A stretch of DNA of 64,000 bases from Burkholderia diffusa (GTDB taxonomy: Bacteria > Pseudomonadota > Gammaproteobacteria > Burkholderiales > Burkholderiaceae), in assembly GCF_001718315.1 (NCBI RefSeq), contig NZ_CP013363.1, positions 62,001-126,000 of the forward strand, given 5' to 3'. A model generated the notes under the pieces. It saw only the letters and a program-made list of their open reading frames with translations. It was not told where the DNA came from and made no database searches. The position numbers and the translations under genes are program-made. Of this stretch, positions 8,539 through 17,531 are shown one piece after another. How positions within the stretch are numbered: the first letter of the stretch is position 1; every line of letters starts with the position of its first letter.

Positions 8539-11424
8539 ATGAGAAATAGCCAGGTCAAGCGCGCGCTCCGACTCGGAGCCGTCATGTCGGCTGTGCTGCT
8601 TGCGTCGCATGCGCATGCGGACGGCTTCAACGCCGCCGACGCCGCCCGTGTGCCGAGCGGTCAGTTCGTCACGCCGCTCGCCGTGCGAGGCGCGGTCCAG
8701 CAGTTCCTGAATCCCGGGCTGCCGGCCTATCCGCATTTCGTCGCCGGGGAAGCCGTGCGGTCGCAGCTGAGCCCGGACGGCAAGACGCTGGCGATCATCA
8801 CCGCCGGCCAGAACTCGCTGTACAAGCCGGACGGTTCGGTCGACACCGCCGCCTCGACGCAATTCATCTTCCTGTACGACGTCGCGGGCGCGAACAAGAC
8901 GCGCCCTCTGCTCAGGCAGGTGCTTCAGCAGACCAATGCGTTCGTCGGCCTGGCGTTTTCGCATGACGGCAGCAAGCTCTATGCGACCGGCGGCAGCGAC
9001 GATGTGGTCTACGTCTATGCGCAGCAGGGCGGCACGTGGGCGCTGTCGACGACGATCGCGCTCGGCCACGCCGGCAAGGGCGTCGGCATCCGCGTGCAGC
9101 CGAACGCGGCCGGCCTCGCGTTGTCAGCCGACGGCAAGACGCTCGTCGTCGCGAACAACTACAACGATTCGGTCAGCGTGATCGATACCGCGACCAACAA
9201 CGTGCGTTACGAGCACGACCTGCGTCCGTTCTTCTCCGGCAACGAAGGCCGCAGCGGCGATGCCGGCGGCACGTTCCCGTTCGCGGTCGTGATGAAGGGC
9301 AACGGCATCGCATACGTGTCGTCGGATCGCGATCGGGAGATCGTCGCGATCGACGTGTCGTCGCCGTCTCGCGGCCGTCTGATCAAGCGCATCAAGCTGG
9401 ACGGCAACGCGCTCGGCATGACGCTCGACGCGTCGCAATCGCGGCTGTTCGTCGCGCAGGACAACGCCGACCAGGTCGCGGTGATCGACACGAACGCCAA
9501 TGCGGTCGTGGCCCGGATCGACGCACGCGCGCCGGCCGGCGTGCTCGCGCATGGCCAGGCGCACACGGGCGCGGCGACATACGCGGTCACGCTGTCGCGC
9601 GACGGCCGCACGCTTTATGCGACCAACGCGGGCGCGAACGAAATCGCCGTCATTCCGCTCGTCGGCGAGCGCGCGTATCGTGTCACCGGCCTGATTCCGA
9701 CCGCGTTCGAGCCGCACGACGTGACGTTCAGCGCCGACGGCACGTGGATGTACGTGGTGAACGGCAAGAGCACGAGCGGCCCGAACCCCGACCACCTGTT
9801 CGGCGCGACCCCCGCGCAGGCCGCCGCGTCGCGCGCGTCGAACGAATACCAGTTCCAGCTCGAGCGCGCGTCGCTCGTGAGCGCGCCGGTGCCGGCGGCC
9901 AGCGAGCTGCCAACGCTCACGCAGCAGGCTGCGCGCAACAACTTCTATCGTCCGGAAGACAACGACAGGGACAACGAGGTGATGGGCTTCCTGCGCCGTC
10001 ACATCAAGCACGTGATCTACGTCGTCAAGGAAAACCGCACGTTCGACCAGGTGCTCGGCGACATCGGCAACGGCGCCAACGGGGATCCGAGGCTGGCCCA
10101 GTTCGGTCGGAACATCACGCCGAATTTCCATCGTCTGGCGAGCCAGTTCGTGACGCTCGACAACTTCATGAACCCGGGCGACGGCAGCATGGACGGCTGG
10201 TCGTGGGCGCTGCAGGGCCGCGTCACCAACACGGAGACGATCACGCAGCAGATCAACTACGCGGCGGTGAATCGCGGGCTGTCGTACGAGAGCGAAGGGA
10301 CGAACCGCAACGTGCCGGTCAACTGGGAGTCGGTGCAGCAACGCGATGCGGCGGCCGGTCCGGCCGGCACCACGAACTACAGCAACGCGGCCGCCAGCCT
10401 GCCGGGCGGCGCGGCGAACCTGCTGCCGGGCACCGGCAACCATGCGTCGTCCGATGCGCCGTTCGGCCGCCAGCGCGGCTACATCTTCGACGCGGTGCTG
10501 GCCGGCGGCGGCACCGTCCGAAACTATGGCTTTCTCGTGAACAACATCGGCAGCATCGGCACGGCGGCGAACCCGATCGTCGATCCGCGTGCGGCCGGCG
10601 TCGTCCAGGCCGCCGCGCTCGACCCGCGGCTGGCGTCGATGACGGACGTGTATTTCCGCGGTTTCGACCAGACGTATCCGGACCAGTGGCGTCTCAACGA
10701 GTGGAAACACGAGTTCGACCAGTACGTCGCGAGCGGCAACCTGCCGACGCTGTCGCTGGTACGCCTGTCGCACGATCACATGGGAGCGTTCGGCACGGCG
10801 TTCGCCGGCGTGAATACGCCGGAGACGCAGCAGGCGGACAACGATCTGGCGGTCGGCCGGCTGGTCGAGGCCGTCGCGAAGAGCCCGTATGCGAACGACA
10901 CGCTGATCGTCGTGACCGAGGACGACGTGCAGGACGGCCCCGACCACGTGGATTCGCATCGCGGGCCTGCGTACATCGTCGGGCCGTACGTGAAGCAGGG
11001 CGCGGTGATCCGGACGCGCTACAGCCAGGTCAATGCGTTGCGCACCATCGAGGACGTGCTCGGCACGCAGCACATGAACCTGAACACCGCGTACCAGCGG
11101 CCGATGACCGACGTGTTCGACGTGCACGGCCCGGCGTCGTGGACCTACACGGCCGTCGCGTCGACGGCGCTGAAGGGCACCGGATTGCGGCTGGCCGAAG
11201 GGGCGGGCGAGAGCCCGCTGCAATATGCGGCCGGGCCGGATGTCACGCCGAAGCATGACGCGGCGTACTGGGCGAAGGTGACGGCGAAGTTCGACTTCGA
11301 CGATGCCGACGAGGTGCCGGCGGATCAGTTCAACCGCGTGCTGTGGAAAGGAATGATGGGTGCGCAGCCGTATCCGAAGCTCAGGGGCGTGACGCAGAAG
11401 GTCGCGAGCCGCGACGACGATTGA
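8539..11424 (+). CDS. Exported YncE-like propeller fused to a phosphoesterase domain
   Basis: 961 residues from ATG 8539 (AGAGGA 8 bases upstream). A signal peptide (MRNSQVKRALRLGAVMSAV to HAHA) is followed by a YVTN-type propeller at about 60-430 (blades such as GKTLVVANNYNDSVSVIDT and GRTLYATNAGANEIAVIPL). A domain of the alkaline phosphatase/phosphoesterase superfamily occupies about 490-960, opening with IKHVIYVVKENRTFDQVLGD and continuing PNFHRLASQFVTLDNFMNPG and VTEDDVQDGPDHVDSHRGPA, which hold the metal-ligand Asp, His and Thr candidates. The same fusion is known in Burkholderia and relatives; the substrate is not known. It probably hydrolyses a phosphate ester in the periplasm. Confidence 0.85.
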   Translation: MRNSQVKRALRLGAVMSAVLLASHAHADGFNAADAARVPSGQFVTPLAVRGAVQQFLNPGLPAYPHFVAGEAVRSQLSPDGKTLAIITAGQNSLYKPDGSVDTAASTQFIFLYDVAGANKTRPLLRQVLQQTNAFVGLAFSHDGSKLYATGGSDDVVYVYAQQGGTWALSTTIALGHAGKGVGIRVQPNAAGLALSADGKTLVVANNYNDSVSVIDTATNNVRYEHDLRPFFSGNEGRSGDAGGTFPFAVVMKGNGIAYVSSDRDREIVAIDVSSPSRGRLIKRIKLDGNALGMTLDASQSRLFVAQDNADQVAVIDTNANAVVARIDARAPAGVLAHGQAHTGAATYAVTLSRDGRTLYATNAGANEIAVIPLVGERAYRVTGLIPTAFEPHDVTFSADGTWMYVVNGKSTSGPNPDHLFGATPAQAAASRASNEYQFQLERASLVSAPVPAASELPTLTQQAARNNFYRPEDNDRDNEVMGFLRRHIKHVIYVVKENRTFDQVLGDIGNGANGDPRLAQFGRNITPNFHRLASQFVTLDNFMNPGDGSMDGWSWALQGRVTNTETITQQINYAAVNRGLSYESEGTNRNVPVNWESVQQRDAAAGPAGTTNYSNAAASLPGGAANLLPGTGNHASSDAPFGRQRGYIFDAVLAGGGTVRNYGFLVNNIGSIGTAANPIVDPRAAGVVQAAALDPRLASMTDVYFRGFDQTYPDQWRLNEWKHEFDQYVASGNLPTLSLVRLSHDHMGAFGTAFAGVNTPETQQADNDLAVGRLVEAVAKSPYANDTLIVVTEDDVQDGPDHVDSHRGPAYIVGPYVKQGAVIRTRYSQVNALRTIEDVLGTQHMNLNTAYQRPMTDVFDVHGPASWTYTAVASTALKGTGLRLAEGAGESPLQYAAGPDVTPKHDAAYWAKVTAKFDFDDADEVPADQFNRVLWKGMMGAQPYPKLRGVTQKVASRDDD

Positions 11425-11551
11425 TCGGCCGTCTGCTTTGAAAGCGGGCCCTCGCGACGGGGGGGCTCGTGTCTTTCGCAAGGCGTGCGGCGACCGTCGA
11501 CATTGGCGGGATTCGGCACGCCCCGGGAACCGCAGGCCGGCACGCGCAACG

Positions 11552-11995
11552 TCACGCGCGCCACATCAGCGTCGCACTGGTTTCCGTGTCCTCCACGAGC
11601 CGGAACCCGAGCCGCTCGTAGAGGCGCCGCGCCGGGTTGCCGTGCAGCACGCTGAGCGAAACGGGCACGTGCTCGCGTGCGGCTTCGATCAGCAGCTCGC
11701 GCAGCACGGCCTCGCCGATGCCCTGGCGTTGCCGCGACGGGAGGATCTGGATCTGGTGAACGTGCCATTCGTCGGTGGAGCGCGTGACCTTCAGCAAGCC
11801 GATTGGATCGGCGCCGGCGCCTTCGGAGACGATCATCGCGTCCTCGAAGTTCGCGCGAATGCGCCGGTCATGCGCTTCGTCGTCGGTGGGTTCACCGACG
11901 CGTCGCAGATGCTCGGTCATCGTGAGTCGGCGCAGCGTCAGCAGGAACGGCAGGTCGGCGGTGCACGCCGGGCGCAGGGAAATGGCAGCGGGCAT
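11552..11995 (-). CDS. GNAT family N-acetyltransferase
   Basis: 147 residues from the ATG at 11995 (MPAAISLRPA). An upstream in-frame start at 12058 would overlap the neighbouring gene and adds residues not typical of the family. The acetyl-CoA binding signature is clear: VHQIQILPSRQRQGIGEAVL (motif A, R/Q-x-x-G-x-G/A), then LSVLHGNPARRLYERLGF (motif B). Substrate cannot be predicted. It sits between the phosphoesterase gene and the sugar-acid operon, downstream of the latter in the same direction. Confidence 0.85.
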   Translation of the reverse strand: MPAAISLRPACTADLPFLLTLRRLTMTEHLRRVGEPTDDEAHDRRIRANFEDAMIVSEGAGADPIGLLKVTRSTDEWHVHQIQILPSRQRQGIGEAVLRELLIEAAREHVPVSLSVLHGNPARRLYERLGFRLVEDTETSATLMWRA

Positions 11996-12054
11996 GGTCG
12001 AGGAGTGTTCGCGGGCCAGCATAAAGGCGACCCCAGGGGCCGAGTCAAGCACGT

Positions 12055-12957
12055 TCACGAAATCCGGTACACGCGCAGCGCATTATCATGCCAGATCGCC
12101 TGACGCGCCGCGTCGTCGAGATCCGCCATCGCACGGGCGAACGTGCGCAGCAGCGCGGAATACGACACCCGCAACCCCGCCACCGGAAAATTGCTCGCGA
12201 ACATGCAGCGCTGCCAGCCGAAGATCGCGATCGTGTCGCGAATGATCCGCGCGTTGTCCACGTCGCTCCACATCGCGTCGCGCAAGCCGAGTTCGGAGAT
12301 CTTCACGGTCACGCGCGGCGAGGCGGCGAGCGCTTCCATGCCGCGGCGCCACCGTGCGAGCCCGGCCGCCGAACGATCCCACGGCAGCCCCGCATGTTCG
12401 AGCACCACGTCGACACCCGGCGCATCGGCCAGCAGTGCGGCGGCGTCGCCGAGATGCCAGAACGGCACGCGCAGATCCCAGCCGAGGCGTTGCGCGGCCA
12501 GGCGTTCCAGCGCGGCCGGCCAGCGCGGATCGCGCAGTGTGCCCGGCCCGTCGACGACGGCATCCGGCGCGGCAGCGGTGCGCGGCTTGAACCGCACGCC
12601 GCGCACGCGCGGCCATGCGGCCTGTTCGGCGAGCCGCTCGTGCGCATCGTCGGCGAGCAGGTCGACCCACGCGACGACTGCCGACGGCAGCCCGTGCTCG
12701 GCCGCGACCGCGTGCAGCCAGCGCGTTTCCGCGAGCGCTTCGTCGCGCGCCCGTTCGGCCTCGACGTGCACGCTCGCGACGATCGGCGCGCCTTGCGTGG
12801 CATGCCGGTAGTCGTCCACGTCGAAATCGCGGCACAGCGCCGCGTAGTCGCCGAACATGAAGCGCGCCGGATCGTACTGCTCCTGCAGCCACGGGTAGCG
12901 CGCACCCGCGCCGAGTCGCCACAGGTGGTGATGCGCGTCGACGAGCGCCGCCGGCAT
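12055..12957 (-). CDS. COG3618 amidohydrolase, probable sugar lactonase
   Basis: 300 residues from ATG 12957, TIM-barrel amidohydrolase-2 family. It begins with the metal motif LVDAHHHLWRL and ends with ASNFPV followed by YSALL, the usual end of COG3618 enzymes. Members hydrolyse L-fucono- or L-rhamnono-lactones or 2-pyrone-4,6-dicarboxylate. It is the last gene of a minus-strand operon containing an enolase-superfamily acid-sugar dehydratase and a DapA-family aldolase, so a lactone-opening step feeding those enzymes is the natural reading. No strong ribosome binding site is seen, and the gap to the previous gene is 31 bp. Confidence 0.82.
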   Translation of the reverse strand: MPAALVDAHHHLWRLGAGARYPWLQEQYDPARFMFGDYAALCRDFDVDDYRHATQGAPIVASVHVEAERARDEALAETRWLHAVAAEHGLPSAVVAWVDLLADDAHERLAEQAAWPRVRGVRFKPRTAAAPDAVVDGPGTLRDPRWPAALERLAAQRLGWDLRVPFWHLGDAAALLADAPGVDVVLEHAGLPWDRSAAGLARWRRGMEALAASPRVTVKISELGLRDAMWSDVDNARIIRDTIAIFGWQRCMFASNFPVAGLRVSYSALLRTFARAMADLDDAARQAIWHDNALRVYRIS

Positions 12958-12988
12958 CGCGTCCGGCGACGGTGCGTCGCGGTGCGGT

Positions 12989-13936
12989 TCAGCGCGTGCC
13001 TGCGAGCACATACGACGCATCCGGTTCGCGCAGCGTCGGCAACGCGCCGACGAACCGCCATGCATCGAGATCGAGCTCGCGCACGTAATCGTCCTGGAAC
13101 GACACGTACGCGACGCGCCGCGACGGATGGAACGACAGCGCGGTCGGGTTCGCGGGCAGCGCGACACGTTCGATCTCTTCCAGCTGTCGCGCATCGAACA
13201 CCGAGATCGACCGTTCGCCGGAATTGGTCAGCAGCAGCAGGTCGCGGCCGTCCGGCGCGGTGGCGCGATAGATGCGATTCGGATCGCTGCGCGTCTTCAC
13301 GCGGCGGCCGCAGGTCATCGTGTCGGTGTCGATCTCGACGAGCGTGTCGTCGCCGCGATTCGCGACGAACAGCGTGCGCTCGTCGCTCGACAACGCATTG
13401 CCTTCGGGGCGCGGGCCGGGCATCACCGCGCGCGGCGCGACGGTCGCGTCGCGCGGATGAAACTGCGTGACCGTGTTCGACAGCAGGTGCACGCCGTATG
13501 CGCGGCTCGCATCGCGCGTGAGCGTGACGAGGTGCGTCTTCACGCCGCCGGACGGCACGGCCATGTTCGGCACGGTCTGGCGGGTCGGTTCGTCGAACAC
13601 GAGCAGCATGTCGTGTGCCTCGCTCATCGCGTACAGCCGGCCGTCGCGATCGGTCGCCATTCCGTGCGGCCGGTAATACGGCCACAGGTCGAGCATCCGC
13701 GTATGCGTACGCTCGACGAGGTCGATCTCGGCGACCCGATGATCGCCTTCATGGCCGCGCGACCACGCGGTTTCGATCCCGAAGATGCCCACGTACGCGA
13801 AGCGATCGTTCACGTCGACGGTGAACTCGTGCGGGAAGTTCGGCAGCACGACGTGCTTGAGCGCGGCTTTCGTTTGAAGGTCGTAGAAGCTGAAGGTATG
13901 GGCGCATTTCTGCACCAGCAACAGGATGTCGTTCAT
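12989..13936 (-). CDS. YncE/YVTN-type beta-propeller protein
   Basis: 315 residues, no signal peptide. Repeated blades such as RTLFVANRGDDTLVEIDTDT and RVAYVSFQDDYVRELDLD identify a seven-bladed propeller of the YVTN/lactonase-like group. Cytoplasmic propellers of this kind in sugar operons are often lactonases (6-phosphogluconolactonase type) or sensors. Being between an MFS carrier and a COG3618 enzyme supports a lactone-related role, but no catalytic residues can be assigned. Confidence 0.75.
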   Translation of the reverse strand: MNDILLLVQKCAHTFSFYDLQTKAALKHVVLPNFPHEFTVDVNDRFAYVGIFGIETAWSRGHEGDHRVAEIDLVERTHTRMLDLWPYYRPHGMATDRDGRLYAMSEAHDMLLVFDEPTRQTVPNMAVPSGGVKTHLVTLTRDASRAYGVHLLSNTVTQFHPRDATVAPRAVMPGPRPEGNALSSDERTLFVANRGDDTLVEIDTDTMTCGRRVKTRSDPNRIYRATAPDGRDLLLLTNSGERSISVFDARQLEEIERVALPANPTALSFHPSRRVAYVSFQDDYVRELDLDAWRFVGALPTLREPDASYVLAGTR

Positions 13937-13988
13937 GGTGTGTCTCCGTTGTTTCGTTCGCGTGTGCGCGCGTCGCTGTCGCGGCGCG

Positions 13989-15281
13989 TCAGTCCTCGCA
14001 GCGCCTGGGCAGCGTCAGCGCGAGCAGGCCGGCCACCGCGAGCGTGACGGCCAGGCTGTACACGCCGGCCGCCGCGCTCACGTGCTGGGTCAGCACGCCG
14101 ACCGCGTACGGGCCGCAGAAGCCGCCGAGATTGCCGAGCGCGTTGATCAGGCCGCGCGCGCTACCGGCGGTCTCGACGCTGCACAGCTTCGGCGGAATGG
14201 CCCAGAACACGCCCGCCGCCGCCTGCAGGAAGAAGCCGCAACCGATCAGGAACGCGAACGACACGACCATCGACGCATGCGTGAGCACCGACAGCGCGAG
14301 GCACGCGGCGAAGCCGACGAGCGGCAGCAGCACGAACAGGCGGCGCTTGCCGGTTCGGTCGGACAAATACGACGTGGCGAACATCCCGATCATCATCGCG
14401 ACGTAAGGCAGCATCGCGAGCAGGCCGACCTTGCCCATCCCGCCATGCGTGAGGTTTTTCAGCAGCGTCGGCAACCACATCGTATAGCCGTAGATGCCGA
14501 CCTGATAGCAGAAGTTGATCGCGATCAGCAACCAGATCGTCGGGTTGCGCAGCATCGCGCCGAACGACGCGGCAGCCGGCGCGCCGGCTGCCTGCTTGCG
14601 CGCCTGTTCGTCGCGCAGCGCGTCGAGAATGTACGCCTTCTCGCGCGGCGACACCCAGCGCGCGGTTTCCGGGCTGTCGTCGGCAAACATCATCCACGCG
14701 AACAGGCACAGCAGCGACAGCGCGCCGGCGCTGAAGAACAGGTGACGCCAGTCGTATGCGGCGAGGATGAAGCCGGACAACGGCGCGGTGATCATGCCGG
14801 CGAGCGGCACGAACATGATGACCATCGCGTTCGCGCGGCCGCGTTCGCGATCGGGAAACCAGTGGCTGACCATCGTCAGCACGACGGGCAGCATTCCGCC
14901 TTCGGCCACGCCGAGCAGGAAGCGCAACGTCAGCAGTTGCCACGTATGGGTAACGAGCCCGGTCAGCGCCGACAGCACGGCCCAGCTCACGAGCGACCAT
15001 GCGATGAAGGTCTTGCCACTGCCGAGCGCCGCGCGCCGGCCGCCGGGAATCTGCAGGAACAGGTAGCCGAAAAAGAAGATGCCGCCGGCGAGGCCAGCCA
15101 TCGTCGCGTCCATGCCGAGATCGGCGTTCATCCCGCCCGGCATCGCGAACGCGATGTTCACACGGTCCATGTACGAAACGATGCAGGCGAGCAGCAGCGG
15201 CGGAATCACGCGCAGCCAGCGGCGGCGCGGAATGGCTTCGCCGGCTTCATAGGCCGGGGTGGCCGGGTTCAGCAGGGTCAT
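13989..15281 (-). CDS. MFS transporter, ACS (anion:cation symporter) type
   Basis: 430 residues, 12 helices. The N-terminus has RRWLRVIPPLLLACIVSYMD followed by RVNIAFAM, the hallmark of ACS-family carriers for hexuronates, tartrate, glucarate and 4-hydroxyphenylacetate. It is embedded in the sugar-acid operon, 101 bp after the DapA-like gene, and is very likely the uptake system for its substrate (acid sugar or lactone). Confidence 0.88.
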   Translation of the reverse strand: MTLLNPATPAYEAGEAIPRRRWLRVIPPLLLACIVSYMDRVNIAFAMPGGMNADLGMDATMAGLAGGIFFFGYLFLQIPGGRRAALGSGKTFIAWSLVSWAVLSALTGLVTHTWQLLTLRFLLGVAEGGMLPVVLTMVSHWFPDRERGRANAMVIMFVPLAGMITAPLSGFILAAYDWRHLFFSAGALSLLCLFAWMMFADDSPETARWVSPREKAYILDALRDEQARKQAAGAPAAASFGAMLRNPTIWLLIAINFCYQVGIYGYTMWLPTLLKNLTHGGMGKVGLLAMLPYVAMMIGMFATSYLSDRTGKRRLFVLLPLVGFAACLALSVLTHASMVVSFAFLIGCGFFLQAAAGVFWAIPPKLCSVETAGSARGLINALGNLGGFCGPYAVGVLTQHVSAAAGVYSLAVTLAVAGLLALTLPRRCED

Positions 15282-15382
15282 GACGTCTCCAATCCATGTG
15301 GTGAGCGGCGGCGGCCTTCTGTCGGACCGCCGTCACGCCGATGCGCAACGCATGCGCGTTGCAGGGGCAAACCGGTGCGGGA

Positions 15383-16300
15383 CTAGCGTCCCCAGCGCAG
15401 CACGAGCGGATCGAGCCGCCGAGCCGCATCGAGCAGCCCCGCGCGTACCTGCGGGTGCAGTTCGGGCCATGGCGCGCGCGGCCGGTCGCATGCGATCACG
15501 CCGCCTTCCTTCATCAACGCCTTCGCGGTCAGGAATCCAGACTGACGGTTCTCATAGTTGATCAGCGGCAGCCAGCGCGCGTACTGCTCGCACGCTTCGT
15601 CGCGGCGTCCGGCGAAATACGCGTCGGTGATTCGGCGAATGCCGTCCGGATAGCCGCCGCCCGTCATCGCGCCGGTCGCGCCGGCATCGAGGTCGGCGAG
15701 CAGCGTGATGCCTTCCTCGCCGTCCCAAGGCCCTTCGATCGCGTCGCCGCCGAGCACGATCAGCTCGCGCAGCTTCGACGCGGCGCCGGGCGTCTCGATC
15801 TTGAAGTACGACACGGCATCGATCTCGCGCGCGAGCGCCGCGAGCAACGCCGCAGGCAGCGCGACGCCGCTCGCGGGCGCGTCCTGGATCATCAGCGGAA
15901 TACCCAGGCCGTCGGCGACGTCGCGGAAGAACGCGCGCACCTGCGCTTCAGGCACGCGGAACGTCGCGCCGTGGTACGGCGGCATCACCATCACCATCGC
16001 GGCGCCGAGCGCCTGCGCGTGGCGGTTGCGCTCCGCGCAGATGCGCGCGCTGAAGTGCGACGTCGTGACGATCACCGGCACGCGGCCGGCGACGTGCTCC
16101 AGCGTCGTGCGCGTGATCAGTTCGCGTTCGTCGTCGGCGAGCGCGAACTGCTCCGAGTAGTTCGCGTGGATGCAGATGCCCTGCGAACCGGCGTCGATCA
16201 TGAAGTCGAGGCAGCGGCGCTGGCCGTCGAGGTCGAGCGCGCCGTGTTCGTCGAAGATCGTCGGCGCGACCGGAAAGACGCCCTGGTAGCGTGCGTTCAT
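15383..16300 (-). CDS. DapA-family lyase/aldolase (2-keto-3-deoxy acid aldolase candidate)
   Basis: 305 residues from ATG 16300. It is a class I pyruvate-type TIM barrel of the dihydrodipicolinate synthase/N-acetylneuraminate lyase family: the Schiff-base lysine sits in VSYFKIETPG, the glycine-rich binding loop is ANYSEQFALADDER, and MPPYHG holds the strand-5 region. A true DapA is not expected in a catabolic operon. With the dehydratase 8 bp upstream, cleavage or dehydration of a 2-keto-3-deoxy sugar acid is the likely job. The reading frame remains open upstream through the dehydratase gene, but that is a frame shadow. Confidence 0.85.
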   Translation of the reverse strand: MNARYQGVFPVAPTIFDEHGALDLDGQRRCLDFMIDAGSQGICIHANYSEQFALADDERELITRTTLEHVAGRVPVIVTTSHFSARICAERNRHAQALGAAMVMVMPPYHGATFRVPEAQVRAFFRDVADGLGIPLMIQDAPASGVALPAALLAALAREIDAVSYFKIETPGAASKLRELIVLGGDAIEGPWDGEEGITLLADLDAGATGAMTGGGYPDGIRRITDAYFAGRRDEACEQYARWLPLINYENRQSGFLTAKALMKEGGVIACDRPRAPWPELHPQVRAGLLDAARRLDPLVLRWGR

Positions 16301-16308
16301 GGCCGCCC

Positions 16309-17481
16309 TCACTCGACGATGTCGAACTGGTCGAGGAACTCGGTCTTCAGCGTGAGACCGAGGCCCGGCACGTCGTCGCGCAGTTGCAGGAAGCCGTTCT
16401 CGGCCACCGGTTCGCCGTCGAAGATGTAATAGAACAGCTCGTTGCCGACTTCCACGTCGAACATCGGGAAGTATTCGCTCATCGGCGATGCGAGCGTGCT
16501 CATCGTCAGGTGATAGTTGTGCATCTGGCCGGCGTGCGGAATTACCGGCACGCTGTATGCCTCGCACAGCGCGTTGATCTTGTGCGCCATCGTGATCCCG
16601 CCGACGCGGTTCGTGTCGTACTGCACGACCGACACCGCCTTGCGGTCCAGCAGCTGCTTGAATCCGTACAGCGAGAATTCGTGCTCGCCGCCGGAGATCG
16701 GAATGCGCGTGAGCCGGTTCAGTTCCGCGTAGCCGTCGATGTCGTCGGCGATCACCGGCTCCTCGAGCCAGCGCGGCTGGTATTTCTCGAGCTTCGGCAG
16801 GATGCGCTTCGCGTACTCGAGATTCCAGCCCATGTAGCACTCGAGCATCAGGTCGTTGTCGTAGCCGATCACCTCGCGAATCGCCGCGACCGATTTCAGG
16901 TTCTCCACCACGCCCTGCTGCCCATGCGCGGGCCCGTAGCCGAAGCGCATCTTGAACGCGCGGAAGCCTTCCTTGAGGTATTGCTGCGCTTCCTCCTGCA
17001 TTGCCTTCAGGTCGGTGCGGTAGAGCTTCGAGTAGTAGCAGGGAATCTTTTCCTTGGTGCGGCCGCCGAGCAGCTTGAACACGGGCTTGCCGACGCTCTT
17101 GCCGAGGATGTCCCAGATCGCGATGTCGACCGCCGAGATCGCCGCCATGCCGATGCCCTTGCGGCCCCATGCGTGGGTCGCGCGATACATCCGCTGGTTC
17201 AGGTATTCGTAGTCCCACGGGTCCTGGCCGACCACGAGCGGCGCCAGGTACTGGTCGATGATCACCTTCGCGACGTGCGGCGCGAGCGCGACGTTGCCGA
17301 GGCCGACGATGCCGTCGTCGGTCTCGACTTCGACGACCGTCCACGAATGGAAACGGAACGTGCTCATGGTTTCCTGCGGCGCGTACAGCAGGTCCATCGC
17401 GTTCGAGCAGAAGTTGCCCTGTGGCGGGACGGTCTTGCCTTTCCATTGGAATACGCGGGCGCGCACGGAACGAATCTTCAT
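16309..17481 (-). CDS. Enolase-superfamily acid-sugar dehydratase (RhmD-like)
   Basis: 390 residues from ATG 17481. Mandelate racemase/muconate lactonizing fold: an N-terminal capping domain (about 1-120), then a barrel with the metal ligands in [14 protein letters not shown] and SGGEHEF. The motif [12 protein letters not shown] carries the catalytic His seen as PHGSSVYSHH in L-rhamnonate dehydratase. The first ligand is Glu where RhmD has Asp, which is seen in other family members. It would dehydrate an aldonic acid to a 2-keto-3-deoxy acid, feeding the DapA-like enzyme 8 bp downstream. The exact sugar cannot be fixed from sequence. Confidence 0.85.
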   Translation of the reverse strand: MKIRSVRARVFQWKGKTVPPQGNFCSNAMDLLYAPQETMSTFRFHSWTVVEVETDDGIVGLGNVALAPHVAKVIIDQYLAPLVVGQDPWDYEYLNQRMYRATHAWGRKGIGMAAISAVDIAIWDILGKSVGKPVFKLLGGRTKEKIPCYYSKLYRTDLKAMQEEAQQYLKEGFRAFKMRFGYGPAHGQQGVVENLKSVAAIREVIGYDNDLMLECYMGWNLEYAKRILPKLEKYQPRWLEEPVIADDIDGYAELNRLTRIPISGGEHEFSLYGFKQLLDRKAVSVVQYDTNRVGGITMAHKINALCEAYSVPVIPHAGQMHNYHLTMSTLASPMSEYFPMFDVEVGNELFYYIFDGEPVAENGFLQLRDDVPGLGLTLKTEFLDQFDIVE

Positions 17482-17531
17482 GATGGTGTCTCCGGGAATC
17501 GATGTTGTCGTGTATGGATGGCGTGCGAGCA

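Noticed and set aside
9124-11481. Minus-strand frame of 785 codons opposite the phosphoesterase gene
   Set aside because: Same reason: no domain, biased composition, while the plus strand encodes a known fusion protein.
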